Of a stretch of 64,000 bases of DNA, positions 52,595 through 62,584 are shown one piece after another; the first letter of the stretch is position 1; each line of letters starts with the position of its first letter. Location of the stretch: positions 24,882-88,881 of the forward strand of contig NZ_VRKN01000016.1 in the NCBI RefSeq assembly GCF_008080435.1, given 5' to 3'. The DNA comes from Enterobacter asburiae. GTDB taxonomy: Bacteria; Pseudomonadota; Gammaproteobacteria; Enterobacterales; Enterobacteriaceae. Under the pieces are notes generated by a model. The model was given only the letters and a program-made list of their open reading frames with translations. It did not search any database and was not told the DNA's origin. Both the position numbers and the translations under genes were made by a program.

Positions 52595-52705
52595 ATGCTG
52601 GAAACAATCGTGAATATGCTCTCTAGCGGAGCCGCTGAAAGCCACACGCCACAAACAGCCGTTGCGGCTATGTTGTGCGCGGCGCTGGTGGGGCTGTTTA
52701 GCTAG
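52595..52705 (+). CDS. yshB: small membrane protein YshB
   Basis: This 36-codon gene begins MLETIVNMLSSGAAESHTPQ and ends LVGLFS. It agrees with the E. coli small protein YshB in the same place, downstream of glnG. The C-terminal half is hydrophobic (AVAAMLCAALVGLF). In Salmonella YshB has been linked to growth inside host cells. A GGGGGTGAACATC ribosome region precedes the ATG. Confidence 0.88.
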   Translation: MLETIVNMLSSGAAESHTPQTAVAAMLCAALVGLFS

Positions 52706-52721
52706 CGAGTTGAACGTAAAA

Positions 52722-52753
52722 GCCGGGTGGCGGCTTCGCCTTACCCGGCCTAC
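52722..52753. repeat. REP element (copy 3)
   Basis: GCCGGGTGGCGGCTTCGCC then TTACCCGGCCTAC is identical in its core to the copy at 10205. It lies between the convergent yshB and hemN. Confidence 0.85.
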
Positions 52754-52771
52754 GTTTTGCGCTTTTGCGGC

Positions 52772-54145
52772 TTAAATCACCCGCGAGAACTGCTGCAGGC
52801 GCGCTTTCTGACGCAGATAAGCGTCAAAGCACATGCAGATATTACGAATCAATAAACGCCCTTTCGGCGTGACCTCAATCGCGCTCTCTGACACATCCAC
52901 CAGCCCGTCTTTCGCCAGCGGTGCAATCAGCTTCAGGTCTTCGGCAAAGTAATCGCTGAAGTGCAGATCCCACTGCGACTCAACGTCGCTGAAATCGAGA
53001 CGGAAGTTGCAGATTAGCGCCTTAATGACATCGCGACGGATGCAGTCGTCGCGTGTTAGCGCGATGCCGCGCCACAGGGCATTGCCGGTTTCATCCACCT
53101 GCTGATAATACTGTTTTAGCTCTTTCTGGTTCTGCGCGTAGCAATCACCCATCATGCTAATGGCCGAGACGCCCATTCCCAGCAAATCGGTATCGCCCTG
53201 GGTTGTATAGCCCTGGAAGTTACGGTGCAGTACCCCTTCGCGCTGAGCAATCGCCAGCTCGTCATCCGGACGAGCAAAGTGATCCATCCCGATAAACTGA
53301 TAGCCAGTTTCGGTCAGCGAGGTAATGGTTTCCTGCAGGATATCCAGCTTCTGCTGGGCAGAAGGCAGATCCGCATCTTTAATTTTGCGCTGCGCAGCAA
53401 AGAGCGTCGGCAGATGCGCATAGTTAAAAACGCTCAGACGGTCCGGGTTGAGTTCAGCCACGCGCTTCAGGGTGAAGGCGAAGCTTTCCGGCGTTTGCTT
53501 TGGCAGGCCGTAAATCAGGTCGATATTGGTCGACATAAAGCCGATGTCACGCGCATGGTTGAGCAAGGCAAAGATAAACGCTTCGTCCTGCTCGCGGTTC
53601 ACCAGACGCTGAACCTCTTTATTGAAATCCTGCACGCCCATGCTCAGACGATTGAAGCCTTGGGCGCGTAAGTGATCCAGTACATCCAGCTCAATTTCAC
53701 GCGGATCGACTTCGATCGAGATTTCAGCGTCGGCGTTAAAACTGAAATTGCCGCGCAGCAGAGTCATCAGGCGGCTTATTTGCGCTTTATTCAGATAGGT
53801 TGGCGTGCCGCCGCCCCAGTGAAGCTGGCTGACGTGACGGCCAGCAAAAAGCGGCGCGCGATGCACAATTTCTTGTTCGAGCGCATCAAGATACTGGTCG
53901 GCTTTATGCTGCTGACGGGTAACGATTTTATTGCAGCCGCAGAAGTAACACAGCTTATGGCAGAACGGAATATGGACGTAGAGCGACAGCGGACGCTCAG
54001 GATAGCGCGCGACAGCCTGCTGGAAATCACGCTCTCCGAAGGCATCGGAGAACTCCAGCGCGGTGGGGTATGACGTATAACGCGGCCCGGAATAGTTATA
54101 TTTCTGGATTAGGGCCAAATCCCAGTCGATAGTTGGTGCTGACAT
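52772..54145 (-). CDS. hemN: oxygen-independent coproporphyrinogen III dehydrogenase HemN
   Basis: HemN makes protoporphyrinogen IX without oxygen by radical SAM chemistry. The 457-residue product from ATG 54145 (MSAPTIDWDLALIQKYNYSG) equals the E. coli length. The cluster motif HIPFCHKLCYFC (C-x3-C-x2-C) is followed by CGCNKI. An AAGGAGTGAGC ribosome site precedes the ATG. The longer frame to 54229 overlaps a small upstream frame. Confidence 0.96.
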   Translation of the reverse strand: MSAPTIDWDLALIQKYNYSGPRYTSYPTALEFSDAFGERDFQQAVARYPERPLSLYVHIPFCHKLCYFCGCNKIVTRQQHKADQYLDALEQEIVHRAPLFAGRHVSQLHWGGGTPTYLNKAQISRLMTLLRGNFSFNADAEISIEVDPREIELDVLDHLRAQGFNRLSMGVQDFNKEVQRLVNREQDEAFIFALLNHARDIGFMSTNIDLIYGLPKQTPESFAFTLKRVAELNPDRLSVFNYAHLPTLFAAQRKIKDADLPSAQQKLDILQETITSLTETGYQFIGMDHFARPDDELAIAQREGVLHRNFQGYTTQGDTDLLGMGVSAISMMGDCYAQNQKELKQYYQQVDETGNALWRGIALTRDDCIRRDVIKALICNFRLDFSDVESQWDLHFSDYFAEDLKLIAPLAKDGLVDVSESAIEVTPKGRLLIRNICMCFDAYLRQKARLQQFSRVI

Positions 54146-54147
54146 GC

Positions 54148-54330
54148 TCACTCCTTCCGTTGGTGTCGCGTTCGTATACGGCGGCCCGTTCTGGCCCCAT
54201 CGCGGGCCATCACTCGGGTGCGCAGCCACTTCTGTCGCCGCGACAACCGCCGTAGTTTAACGAATAACCACACCAGATAACATATAACCGGAAGGGTTAT
54301 AAGCAGGACTATCGTGCCTGCCGGGTGCAA
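54148..54330 (-). CDS. possible small single-span membrane protein between yihI and hemN
   Basis: This 60-codon frame starts at TTG 54330, four bases after the yihI stop, and its stop falls two bases before the hemN ATG. The product has one clear membrane helix (TIVLLITLPVICYLVWLFVKL) then a basic tail rich in Arg. The tight fit to the operon suggests a real or decayed gene. A DUF2489 membrane protein occupies this slot in some gamma-proteobacteria, so it may be a remnant. I cannot confirm translation. Confidence 0.4.
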   Translation of the reverse strand: MHPAGTIVLLITLPVICYLVWLFVKLRRLSRRQKWLRTRVMARDGARTGRRIRTRHQRKE

Positions 54331-54333
54331 ATG

Positions 54334-54849
54334 TTAGTTTCCACCCTTCAGAAGACGCATCATATCTTCCTGCTTCTCGTCTTCTTCTTCATCTTCGTCA
54401 TCGTCGTATGACAGGCCCAGCTTCTGCATCAGTTCATCGATACGATCCAGTTTGGCATCCACCCATGACTGCTCTTCAGCCGTCAGGGTTTCCCCCTCTT
54501 CAAGACGTTCCAGCAGCGCGTCCAGGCGCTCATCGTTCTCCAGCAAATCCAGCTCAGCCTGCGGTGAAAGCATAGGTTTCTCGCTCTTTGGTTTGTGCTG
54601 CTTAGTGACCGGGGTGTCTGTCACGCCCAGTGGAATGGGAGTTTTACTGCCGATACGAGGGTCTTTCTGCTGTTTGCCTTTTGCAGAAGCACCCGCTGCA
54701 CCACCACCGTTGGCACGGCTACCCGCAGTATGACCGCGATGTTTTTTGTCGCGTTTGCGATCGCGCGCTTCCTGGTTCAGTTCTTCGCGCGTTTTACGGC
54801 GTGCTTTTGCAGGGCGTTTCGCGCCCGCTGCGGTGGTCGGTTTTTTCAT
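54334..54849 (-). CDS. yihI: Der GTPase-activating protein YihI
   Basis: YihI stimulates GTP hydrolysis by Der (EngA), restraining 50S assembly. The 171-residue protein has a long basic N-terminal tail ([31 protein letters not shown]), a conserved core ([33 protein letters not shown]), and an acidic stretch ([11 protein letters not shown]). It lies between csrC and hemN as in E. coli. Confidence 0.94.
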   Translation of the reverse strand: MKKPTTAAGAKRPAKARRKTREELNQEARDRKRDKKHRGHTAGSRANGGGAAGASAKGKQQKDPRIGSKTPIPLGVTDTPVTKQHKPKSEKPMLSPQAELDLLENDERLDALLERLEEGETLTAEEQSWVDAKLDRIDELMQKLGLSYDDDEDEEEDEKQEDMMRLLKGGN

Positions 54850-54917
54850 GATGTTTTATCTTTAAGTCGTTTTCTTCAGTATAGAATTGCGGCGAAATCT
54901 AGCAGAAAGCAAGCAAA

Positions 54918-55161
54918 GAAAAAAGGCGACAGAGCAATCTGTCGCCTTTTTTCCTGACTCACAACCCTCAGCGGGTCAGACATTCCATGTTTGCCAACAA
55001 CAAACCCTGTTTATCCCTTGGCAAATACCGTCCGTGATACGGTTCCATTTCCTGTTTAAACGCCTCCAGGCGCTGGTCATCCTGACAATCCTGCGTCTTC
55101 GCCTCCTGGCGCTCCTGACCCTAATCCTTAAGTCGATATCCTGTTGGCTTCCTCGCCCTGA
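54918..55161 (-). ncRNA. csrC: CsrC RNA, sponge of the CsrA regulator
   Basis: The gap between yihI and engB holds CsrC on the minus strand. It starts near GCGAGGAAGCCAACAGG and ends in the hairpin AAAAAAGGCGACAG/CTGTCGCCTTTTTT. I count 14 GGA motifs, many as AGGA or CAGGA, in about 240 bases, as needed to titrate CsrA. The terminator and the location match E. coli CsrC. In relatives it is activated by BarA-UvrY. The remaining 55162-55426 holds promoters for csrC and engB and no gene. Confidence 0.9.
54919..54952 (-). terminator. csrC terminator
   Basis: A 14-base stem AAAAAAGGCGACAG/CTGTCGCCTTTTTT with a six-base loop is symmetrical enough to work on both strands. Confidence 0.88.
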
Positions 55162-55426
55162 CGCACACTTTACCTTGTTCCGTTAAACTAACAAGCAACG
55201 AAACGGTACAAAAAAGGATTTTCAGACAATTACCCGGAAATAAGCTTATGATTTAAAACAGTTTGGATTTTTTGACGCCTGCGAATTCTCTGAAATCTCT
55301 CATAGCATCACTGGCCGATCTCTCACACCGGTTGGGGCATTCGCCTACAGGTCATAGCAATCAGAAAAGCCTTTTGCCTGCATTCGGGTATAATCCCCTT
55401 CAGATTACGATTTTGGAGACGACCAC

Positions 55427-56056
55427 GTGACTACCTGGAACTACCAACAGACGCATTTTGTCACCAGTGCGCCCGATATTCGCCACCTTCCTTCTGATAC
55501 CGGTATTGAAGTGGCATTTGCTGGCCGCTCCAATGCGGGGAAATCCAGCGCCCTGAATACGCTGACCAATCAGAAGAGCCTGGCGCGTACCTCAAAAACA
55601 CCTGGCCGTACCCAGCTGATCAACCTGTTTGAAGTCGCAGAGGGCAAACGCCTGGTCGACTTACCGGGCTACGGTTACGCGCAGGTACCGGAAGAGATGA
55701 AAATCAAGTGGCAGCGTGCGCTGGGTGAATACCTGGAAAAACGCCTGTGCCTGAAAGGTCTGGTGGTGCTGATGGATATTCGCCATCCCTTGAAAGATCT
55801 GGATCAGCAGATGATCGACTGGGCTGTAGCAAGCGATATCGCCGTGCTGGTGCTGCTGACGAAAGCCGATAAGCTGGCAAGCGGCGCGCGTAAAGCGCAG
55901 GTGAATATGGTTCGCGAAGCGGTGCTGGCGTTCAACGGTGATGTGCAGGTTGAACCGTTCTCCTCGCTGAAAAAGCAGGGCGTGGACAAGCTGCGTCAGA
56001 AGCTCGACACCTGGTTTAGCGAGCTGGAACCAGTGACGGAAGCGGAAGAAGAGTAA
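55427..56056 (+). CDS. engB: ribosome-biogenesis GTPase EngB (YihA/YsxC)
   Basis: EngB is an essential GTPase for 50S assembly. The 209-residue product starts at GTG 55427, with TTTTGGAGAC upstream and a TATAAT at 55390. Motifs are G1 [10 protein letters not shown]3 DLPGYGYA and G4 TKADK. It is flanked by CsrC and Spot 42 RNAs, as in E. coli. Confidence 0.96.
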   Translation: MTTWNYQQTHFVTSAPDIRHLPSDTGIEVAFAGRSNAGKSSALNTLTNQKSLARTSKTPGRTQLINLFEVAEGKRLVDLPGYGYAQVPEEMKIKWQRALGEYLEKRLCLKGLVVLMDIRHPLKDLDQQMIDWAVASDIAVLVLLTKADKLASGARKAQVNMVREAVLAFNGDVQVEPFSSLKKQGVDKLRQKLDTWFSELEPVTEAEEE

Positions 56057-56063
56057 TACCGAG

Positions 56064-56088
56064 CGCGGCGATGGCCGCGTTTTTTTTT
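56064..56088 (+). terminator. engB terminator
   Basis: CGCGGC and GCCGCG pair around GATG and are followed by nine T. Confidence 0.85.
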
Positions 56089-56111
56089 GCCTGAAATTTT
56101 CTTTGCCGCAA

Positions 56112-56220
56112 TAAAAAACGCCCCAGTCATTACTGACTGGGGCGGCTAAAATATTCAGCCAAATCCGATTACGTGAAGTAAAAGGTCTGAAAGATAGAAC
56201 ATCTTACCTCTGTACCCTAC
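56112..56220 (-). ncRNA. spf: Spot 42 RNA
   Basis: Spot 42 is the Hfq-bound RNA that mediates indirect catabolite control of genes such as galK and is repressed by cAMP-CRP. The minus strand reads GTAGGGTACAGAGGTAAGAT at its 5' end and closes with GCCCCAGTCA/TGACTGGGGC and a T run. This is 109 bases and appears identical to the E. coli RNA. It is downstream of polA. The 56221-56368 stretch holds its promoter and no gene. Confidence 0.96.
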
Positions 56221-56368
56221 GCCGATAACTCTACCCCTTTTTGTGCTGCAGAAAAAGCACTTTTTGTAGTTTTTTTTCATTCTTTACATAGGGAATTCTA
56301 ATGATCGTCACAAAACGCGCGTTGTTATGTTGCAAACTTACATAAAAAGCGCGTTATGCGAAGAACCG

Positions 56369-59161
56369 TTAGTGAGCCTGATCCCAGTTTTCGCCACTTC
56401 CCACTTCCACCAGCAACGGCACGTCGAGCGTCATACTGCTTTCCATCAGTTCGTGGATCTTCTTCGACACGGCGTCGAGGTCGTCTTTGTGCACTTCAAA
56501 TACCAGTTCATCGTGTACCTGCATGATCATTTTCACGCGAGGCTGCTCTTTTTCCAGCCAGGCATCAACGGCGATCATTGCACGCTTAATAATGTCCGCC
56601 GCGGTACCCTGCATCGGGGCGTTGATCGCCGCACGCTCTGCACCAGCGCGACGCGCCGCGTTGCTGGATTTGATGTCCGGTAAGTAGAGACGGCGGCCAT
56701 CCAGGGTTTCGACGTAACCCTTCTCCTTCGCCTGCGCACGGGTGCGTTCCATATATTCCAGCACGCCCGGATAACGCTCGAAGTAGAGATCCATATACTT
56801 CTGCGACTCTTTGCGTGGAATGTTGAGCTGGCGCGAAAGACCAAATGCACTCATGCCGTAAATCAGACCGAAGTTGATCGCCTTAGCACTGCGGCGCTGC
56901 TCGTTGGTTACGCTGTCCAGCGGCAAGCCGAAGACTTCCGCCGCGGTTGCCCGGTGGATATCCTTCCCTTCGGCAAACGCGGTCAGCAGGCCTTTGTCGC
57001 GGGACAGATGCGCCATAATGCGCAGCTCAATTTGCGAGTAGTCAGCAGAGACAATCAGATAATCCTCTGGTGCGATGAAAGCCTGGCGAATACGGCGGCC
57101 CTCTTCGTTACGTACCGGGATGTTCTGCAGGTTGGGATCGGTTGATGAGAGACGACCGGTCGCCGCGACAGCCTGATGATACGACGTGTGCACGCGACCC
57201 GTTTTCGGGTTGATCATCAGCGGAAGCTTGTCGGTGTAGGTAGACTTCAGCTTCGCGAGACCACGGTACTCCAGAATCACTTTTGGCAGCGGGTAATCCA
57301 GCGCCAGCTCTTCCAGCACCTCTTCAGAAGTTGACGGCGCGCCGCCAGGGGTTTTCTTCAGCGGCTTGATGCCCTGCTTTTCAAACAGAATGGTTTGCAG
57401 CTGCTTCGGTGAAGATAGGTTAAACGGCTCGCCTGCAAGCTCATGCGCTTTTTGCTCGAGCTCGGTCAAACGCTGCGCCAGCTCCCCGGAGTGGTTATGC
57501 AGCACCGTTGGGTCGATTTTCACGCCGTTGCGTTCAATGCGGGACAGCACGGGTACCAGCGGCATCTCGATATGCTGGAACACGTTCAGCGGACCTTCAT
57601 GCTTTTGCAGTTTTGGCCACATCTTCAGGTGCAACTGCAGCGTGACATCAGCGTCTTCCGCCGCGTAGCGCCCCGCCTCTTCAAGAGCAATCTGGTTAAA
57701 GGTGAGCTGATTTTTCCCTTTACCGGCAATTTCTTCAAAGGTGATCGTTTTGTGCTTGAGCCAGCGGTCAGATAAGGAATCCATATCATGACGGCCCGCG
57801 ACGCTGTCCAGTATGTAGGATTCAAGCATGGTGTCGAAGGCAATCCCGCGCAGTTCAATGCCGTAGTTTTGCAGAATGCCGCGGTCGTACTTGAGGTTTT
57901 GCCCAACCTTGAGCGCCTTTTCGTCTTCCAGGATCGGCTTCAGCAGCTCAAGCACGCGTTCACGGGAGATCTGCTCCGGCGCATCCAGGTAATCGTGCGC
58001 CACGGGAACGTAAGCGGCAATACCCGGCTCTGTCGCAAATGACAGGCCAACCATATTGGCTGAGATGTTATCGAGACTGTCAGTTTCGGTGTCAAAGGCA
58101 AAGACCGGCGCCTTTTTCAGTTTCTCGATCCAGGCGATCAGCTGTGACTCTTCAAGAATGGTTTCGTAGTTGTCGAAGGAAAGCGCCACGGCTTCTTCTT
58201 CCGCCTGCTCTTCTGCATCAACGACGATCGTCTCCTTCGGCTTTGCAGCAGGTTTGGCCCCTTTTGCCTGCAGCCATTTACCGGCTTCCACGTCAGTGAT
58301 CCAGCGCTTAAATTCGTATTTCTTAAACAGGCTCAGCAGATCGTCAGCGGAAGGCTGTTGCACTTCAAGCTGCTCACAACCCAGCTCCAGTTCGACATCA
58401 GTTTTGATTGTAGCCAGCTTATAAGAGAGATAAGCCACCTCTTTGTTCTCTTCCAGTTTTCCGGCCATGGTTTTTGCGCCACGGAAGGAGAGCCCGGCGA
58501 TTTTATCCGATTCCGCGTATAGCGTATCCAATCCGCCCAGCCCCTGAAGCAGCGCCTGCGCGGTTTTTTCACCGACGCCAGGGACACCCGGGATATTATC
58601 CGAGGAGTCGCCCATCAACGCGAGGAAGTCGATAATCAGCTCAGGCGGCACGCCATACTTAGTGACCACTTCTTCTGGCCCCAGAATGGTGTTAGTCATG
58701 GTGTTAATCAGGGTGATACCTGGCGTCACCAGCTGCGCCATGTCTTTATCACCGGTGCTGATCAGTACAGGGCGCCCCATTTTTTCTGCTTCACGCGCCA
58801 GCGTGCCGATGACGTCATCGGCTTCCACGCCAGAGACAGCCAACAGCGGCAGCCCCATCGCTTTTACCATGGTGTGCAGCGGCTCAATCTGCGCACGCAG
58901 ATCGTCAGGCATTGGCGGACGGTGGGATTTGTAATGCTCAAACAGCTCATCGCGGAAAGTTTTACCTTTCGCATCAAAGACCACAGCCGCATGAGTGGGC
59001 TGATACTGAAGGATCAGGCTACGCAGCATGTTCAGCACGCCGTACATTGCGCCGGTCGGTTCCCCTGCGCTATTGGTCAGAGGAGGAAACGCATGATATG
59101 CCCGATACAGGTAAGAAGAGCCATCGACGAGAATAAGAGGGTTTTCTGGGATCTGAACCAT
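56369..59161 (-). CDS. polA: DNA polymerase I
   Basis: PolA processes Okazaki fragments and fills repair gaps. The 930-residue product from ATG 59161 ([20 protein letters not shown]) has an N-terminal 5' nuclease domain (about 1-320, [28 protein letters not shown]). A 3'-5' exonuclease domain follows ([10 protein letters not shown]). The polymerase domain has motif [12 protein letters not shown], motif [15 protein letters not shown] and motif [11 protein letters not shown]. It is two residues longer than E. coli. Confidence 0.98.
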   Translation of the reverse strand: MVQIPENPLILVDGSSYLYRAYHAFPPLTNSAGEPTGAMYGVLNMLRSLILQYQPTHAAVVFDAKGKTFRDELFEHYKSHRPPMPDDLRAQIEPLHTMVKAMGLPLLAVSGVEADDVIGTLAREAEKMGRPVLISTGDKDMAQLVTPGITLINTMTNTILGPEEVVTKYGVPPELIIDFLALMGDSSDNIPGVPGVGEKTAQALLQGLGGLDTLYAESDKIAGLSFRGAKTMAGKLEENKEVAYLSYKLATIKTDVELELGCEQLEVQQPSADDLLSLFKKYEFKRWITDVEAGKWLQAKGAKPAAKPKETIVVDAEEQAEEEAVALSFDNYETILEESQLIAWIEKLKKAPVFAFDTETDSLDNISANMVGLSFATEPGIAAYVPVAHDYLDAPEQISRERVLELLKPILEDEKALKVGQNLKYDRGILQNYGIELRGIAFDTMLESYILDSVAGRHDMDSLSDRWLKHKTITFEEIAGKGKNQLTFNQIALEEAGRYAAEDADVTLQLHLKMWPKLQKHEGPLNVFQHIEMPLVPVLSRIERNGVKIDPTVLHNHSGELAQRLTELEQKAHELAGEPFNLSSPKQLQTILFEKQGIKPLKKTPGGAPSTSEEVLEELALDYPLPKVILEYRGLAKLKSTYTDKLPLMINPKTGRVHTSYHQAVAATGRLSSTDPNLQNIPVRNEEGRRIRQAFIAPEDYLIVSADYSQIELRIMAHLSRDKGLLTAFAEGKDIHRATAAEVFGLPLDSVTNEQRRSAKAINFGLIYGMSAFGLSRQLNIPRKESQKYMDLYFERYPGVLEYMERTRAQAKEKGYVETLDGRRLYLPDIKSSNAARRAGAERAAINAPMQGTAADIIKRAMIAVDAWLEKEQPRVKMIMQVHDELVFEVHKDDLDAVSKKIHELMESSMTLDVPLLVEVGSGENWDQAH

Positions 59162-59284
59162 AATGTCCGTGCCTTTTATCAATTTATGGGTAAAGGATGC
59201 CACAGAAGGATGAAAACATCAGTTATTAGCGCCAGATACAGGAAAAGATTTTGCGATCGTGAGGATCGCTCGCAAAAATCAAAC

Positions 59285-59435
59285 TGTGGATAAGTTTGTG
59301 CATATTTTCACTTCATATGAATAACAGACGCAAAAAACACATATGAGATAATTTTTAGATCTTAATTATCATGCTGTTATGGCATTAGATCTTATCTATA
59401 TGGCCAACTGATGGCAATTTAGTCTATGTGGATAT
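59285..59435. promoter_or_regulatory. DnaA-box-like sites in the polA-yihG intergenic region
   Basis: The 440 bases from 59162 to 59601 hold no gene. TGTGGATAA at 59285-59293 is a perfect strong DnaA box (reverse TTATCCACA). TGTGGATAT at 59427 is one base off. The DNA between is AT-rich. A GCGATC/GATCGC hairpin lies near 59252. A TAAAAT near 59538 could be the yihG -10. Confidence 0.5.
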
Positions 59436-59601
59436 AAGCCTTGATAAGCGCTGAATCACAGTGAAATCGTCTACGCCCGGGTAAAAGCGGCCAAATCATC
59501 ACGTGAAAGCGCCATTAATTTGTCTGTTTTCTGGTAAAATCAGCGCCCAGCGTCGCATAGTCGGCCGCTCACTTACAGCTAACTACCTGAAAAAGCTCAT
59601 C

Positions 59602-60510
59602 ATGCCGAGATTGCTCGCTGCAATAACATTACTGTTAAGCATCATTTTAACTATCCTGGTCACTGTCGCCTGCTCTGTGCCGATCATTGTCGCCGGGATC
59701 ATTAAACTGCTGCTGCCTGTCCCCATGGTGTGGCGAGCCGTGTCCGCATTTTGTAATTTCATGATGTACTGCTGGTGCGAAGGACTGGCGATCCTGCTGT
59801 GCCTGAACCCGCATCTGAAGTGGGATATCAAAGGGCTGGAGAGTCTTAACAAGAAGAACTGGTACCTGCTGATCTGCAATCACCACAGCTGGGCGGACAT
59901 CGTAGTGTTATGCGTGCTTTTTCGCAAACACATCCCGATGAACAAATACTTTCTGAAACAGCAGCTCGCCTGGGTGCCTTTTATCGGGCTGGCCTGCTGG
60001 GCGCTTGATATGCCGTTTATGAAACGCTATTCGCGCAGCTATTTGATTCGTCATCCCGAGCGTCGCGGCAAAGATGTGGAGACCACGCGCCGTTCCTGCG
60101 AAAAGTTTCGCGCGCATCCCACGACCATCGTGAACTTTGTCGAAGGCTCCCGGTTTACGGAAGAGAAGCGTCAACAAACTCGCTCTCCTTATCAGCATCT
60201 GCTGCCGCCAAAAGCTGCGGGTATTGCGATGGCGCTTAACGTGCTGGGAGCACAGTTCGATAAACTCCTTAACGTCACGCTCTGCTATCCAGAAAACGAT
60301 AAGACGCCGTTCTTCGATATGCTCAGCGGCAAACTGACGCGCATTGTTGTGCGTGTCGATCTGGTCCCGATAGATGCCGGGCTGCACGGTGATTACGTTA
60401 ACGATAAGAATTTCAAACGTCGTTTCCAGCAATGGCTTAATACGCTGTGGAAAGAGAAAGACGAACAGATAGACGATATTAAATCTTCATACAAAAACGC
60501 CGGTCAGTGA
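59602..60510 (+). CDS. yihG: membrane acyltransferase YihG (PlsC-like)
   Basis: YihG is a lysophospholipid acyltransferase-type inner-membrane enzyme. From ATG 59602 it has 302 residues ([20 protein letters not shown]). The acyltransferase motifs are NHHSWAD (NHx4D) and [12 protein letters not shown] 59503 frame adds 33 residues, and a likely -10 (TAAAAT) inside that extension argues against it. The true start may instead be a non-ATG codon nearer the family start, since E. coli YihG has about nine more residues. E. coli has yihF next to it, and that gene is absent here. Confidence 0.85.
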   Translation: MPRLLAAITLLLSIILTILVTVACSVPIIVAGIIKLLLPVPMVWRAVSAFCNFMMYCWCEGLAILLCLNPHLKWDIKGLESLNKKNWYLLICNHHSWADIVVLCVLFRKHIPMNKYFLKQQLAWVPFIGLACWALDMPFMKRYSRSYLIRHPERRGKDVETTRRSCEKFRAHPTTIVNFVEGSRFTEEKRQQTRSPYQHLLPPKAAGIAMALNVLGAQFDKLLNVTLCYPENDKTPFFDMLSGKLTRIVVRVDLVPIDAGLHGDYVNDKNFKRRFQQWLNTLWKEKDEQIDDIKSSYKNAGQ

Positions 60511-60523
60511 CCGGCGTTTTTAC
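60498..60523. terminator. terminator shared by yihG and dsbA
   Basis: CGCCGGTCA and TGACCGGCG pair with A and T runs outside. The yihG stop codon lies within the stem. Confidence 0.8.
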
Positions 60524-60533
60524 ATCAGCAAAA

Positions 60534-61157
60534 TTACTTCTTCTCAACCAGATATTTCACGGTATCAGCATACTGCTGTACGAAGATATCCATGCTGCTG
60601 GTGTCCATGCCCTGCATGTTCAGCTGGTATTTGCCGTTAACAAACATCGCCGGAACGCCCTGAAGCTGGAGGTCAGCAGCCGCTTTTTCCTGCTGAGCCA
60701 CCAGGGATTTCACCACAAAGCTGTTCCATGCTGCGTCATAATCTTCACCTTTCACGCCGGCATCAACGAACACTTTACGAATATCCGCAGTGGTCTGAAC
60801 GGTCTGGGTTTTCTGTACGGCTTCAAACATTGGCGCAGTGATTTTATCTTCCACGCCCAGTGCCATAGCAACCGCCCATGCCTGAGTCAGGTCTTTACCC
60901 AATGGGCCCAGGAACTCGACGTGATACTTGGTCATTTTGGTGCCTTCTGGCAGCTTTTTCTTCACGTTGTCAGACACATGCAGAACCTGCTCGAACTGAT
61001 AGCAGTGTGGGCAATAGAACGAGAAGAACTCCAGAACCTGTGGCTCGCCAGCGACCGGTTTGTCCAGCGTGATGAACTGTTTGCCGTCGGTAAACTGCGC
61101 AGCAGAAGCGCTAAATGCCAGAATCATACCTGCCAGCGCCAGCCAAATTTTTTTCAT
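60534..61157 (-). CDS. dsbA: periplasmic disulfide oxidase DsbA
   Basis: DsbA introduces disulfides into exported proteins and is reoxidised by DsbB. The 207-residue precursor from ATG 61157 has a signal peptide ([19 protein letters not shown] before AQFTDGKQ), the active site FYCPHCYQF and the cis-Pro loop [11 protein letters not shown]. It follows srkA by 27 bases. In E. coli this pair is Cpx-controlled. Confidence 0.97.
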   Translation of the reverse strand: MKKIWLALAGMILAFSASAAQFTDGKQFITLDKPVAGEPQVLEFFSFYCPHCYQFEQVLHVSDNVKKKLPEGTKMTKYHVEFLGPLGKDLTQAWAVAMALGVEDKITAPMFEAVQKTQTVQTTADIRKVFVDAGVKGEDYDAAWNSFVVKSLVAQQEKAAADLQLQGVPAMFVNGKYQLNMQGMDTSSMDIFVQQYADTVKYLVEKK

Positions 61158-61184
61158 GATTAACTCTCTCCTGGGTGTGTCCAA

Positions 61185-62171
61185 TTAATACATCGGCGTT
61201 AATTGCAGAGGGGGTTCCTGAAGAACCTTGACCTGCTCAGTAAATGTAGATATCTGGCTGCGCCAGTAATCCTCTCCGGTAAGCCACGGGAAATTCCGGG
61301 GAAATGCGGGATCGTCCCAACGCCTGATTAACCATGCGAGATAATAAACAAAACGCATCGCACGTAAAGGCTCAATCAGGGCAATTTCGTCTGAATTAAA
61401 CGGGCTAAATTCTTCATAAGCTTCAATAATGGTTTCAAGCTGCATGCGTTGCTCGGCTTTGTCACCATTGAGCAGCATCCACAGATCCTGAACCGCTGGC
61501 CCCATACGCGCATCATCGAGATCGACAAACAGCGGGCCATCACGCCAGAGGATATTTCCGGCATGACAATCGCCATGCAGGCGCAGGACGGAAATATCGT
61601 CGCGCCAGCAGGTTTTAACTGCAGCTATGAGCTTATCGGTAGCGTTGAGGAAATCATCCTTTAACGCAGTGGGGATCATGGCAGACGTTTCGAATATTTC
61701 GCGCGGCTCAAGAAGGTATTCCTGAATCCCGATAGTCGGGCGGGCAACAAAGGCTTTTTTGCGTCCCGTCTGGTGTATACGCCCAAGATAGCGGGCAACC
61801 CACTCCATCTGATCGATATTATCCGCTTCAAACTGGCGACCACCCAGGCTTGGGAATACTGCGTAGTAAAACCCTTCGTGCGTGAGGAGCGATTGGTTAT
61901 TGAATTTTAGCGGTGCGGCAACGGGAACATCGTCATCCAGCAGATCGTGAGCAAACTGATGCTCTTCCTGAATTTGTTCTGCGGACCAGCGTTCAGGACG
62001 ATAGAACTTTACGACGAAGCGTTGACGATCCTCGTCCTGAAATTGATAGACGCGGTTTTCGTAGCTGTTTAACGGTGTTAGCCCGGAATCCACCCGAATA
62101 CCCTGTTCAAACAGGGCATCCATAATGGTGTCCGGGTGTAATGTCTGGAAAGTAAAAGCCTGGTCGTTCAT
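61185..62171 (-). CDS. srkA: stress-response kinase SrkA (YihE)
   Basis: SrkA is a Ser/Thr protein kinase with an aminoglycoside-phosphotransferase-like fold that opposes toxin-linked cell death in E. coli and is Cpx-induced. The 328-residue product has the catalytic HGDCHAGN (about 200-207) and the metal-binding DLDDAR. It is upstream of dsbA in the same operon. Confidence 0.95.
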   Translation of the reverse strand: MNDQAFTFQTLHPDTIMDALFEQGIRVDSGLTPLNSYENRVYQFQDEDRQRFVVKFYRPERWSAEQIQEEHQFAHDLLDDDVPVAAPLKFNNQSLLTHEGFYYAVFPSLGGRQFEADNIDQMEWVARYLGRIHQTGRKKAFVARPTIGIQEYLLEPREIFETSAMIPTALKDDFLNATDKLIAAVKTCWRDDISVLRLHGDCHAGNILWRDGPLFVDLDDARMGPAVQDLWMLLNGDKAEQRMQLETIIEAYEEFSPFNSDEIALIEPLRAMRFVYYLAWLIRRWDDPAFPRNFPWLTGEDYWRSQISTFTEQVKVLQEPPLQLTPMY

Positions 62172-62246
62172 CCGATCATCCGGAAATTATACGAATGATT
62201 CAGGATATCATCTTGTGGCGATTTCGGTGCCGCCGCTTACAAGCTT

Positions 62247-62516
62247 TTACTCTTTAATTACGCCTCGGGCGCGCAATAATGCAGTCTTAAAATCTTCCTC
62301 ATAATCTTTCTGAATACCAGGAATAACAGCATCTTTGGTAGAGTCACGCATTTTAAGGTGGTAGATCAGGATGTCATCAGAAAGGTCTGCCAAATCGCCG
62401 TCAAAACCTGACTCTTTCGCCAGTTTCTGTAAAAATTGCATCAGATTTAGCTCTGGCTCTTTTTGCCAGGCGGGCTGGAGGAGTTCAATAACTTCATTCA
62501 GACGTTTACATTTCAT
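62247..62516 (-). CDS. yihD: DUF1040 protein YihD
   Basis: This small cytosolic protein of unknown function has 89 residues and begins [17 protein letters not shown]. The conserved core is [34 protein letters not shown]. It lies between srkA and mobA, divergent from mobA. Confidence 0.93.
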   Translation of the reverse strand: MKCKRLNEVIELLQPAWQKEPELNLMQFLQKLAKESGFDGDLADLSDDILIYHLKMRDSTKDAVIPGIQKDYEEDFKTALLRARGVIKE

Positions 62517-62584
62517 GGTGGTGCTCCTTTCATTTAGAGTGACACGTTAGCAGGGTCAATCCCACAATAAAAGAGGCGATATTC

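Noticed and set aside
54887..55186. A 99-codon plus-strand frame between yihI and engB.
   Set aside because: The interval is CsrC on the other strand, with GGA motifs and terminator. The frame has no coding features.
56112..56220. The hairpin downstream of engB taken as a simple terminator.
   Set aside because: The whole 109-base segment matches Spot 42 on the minus strand. engB has its own terminator at 56064-56088.
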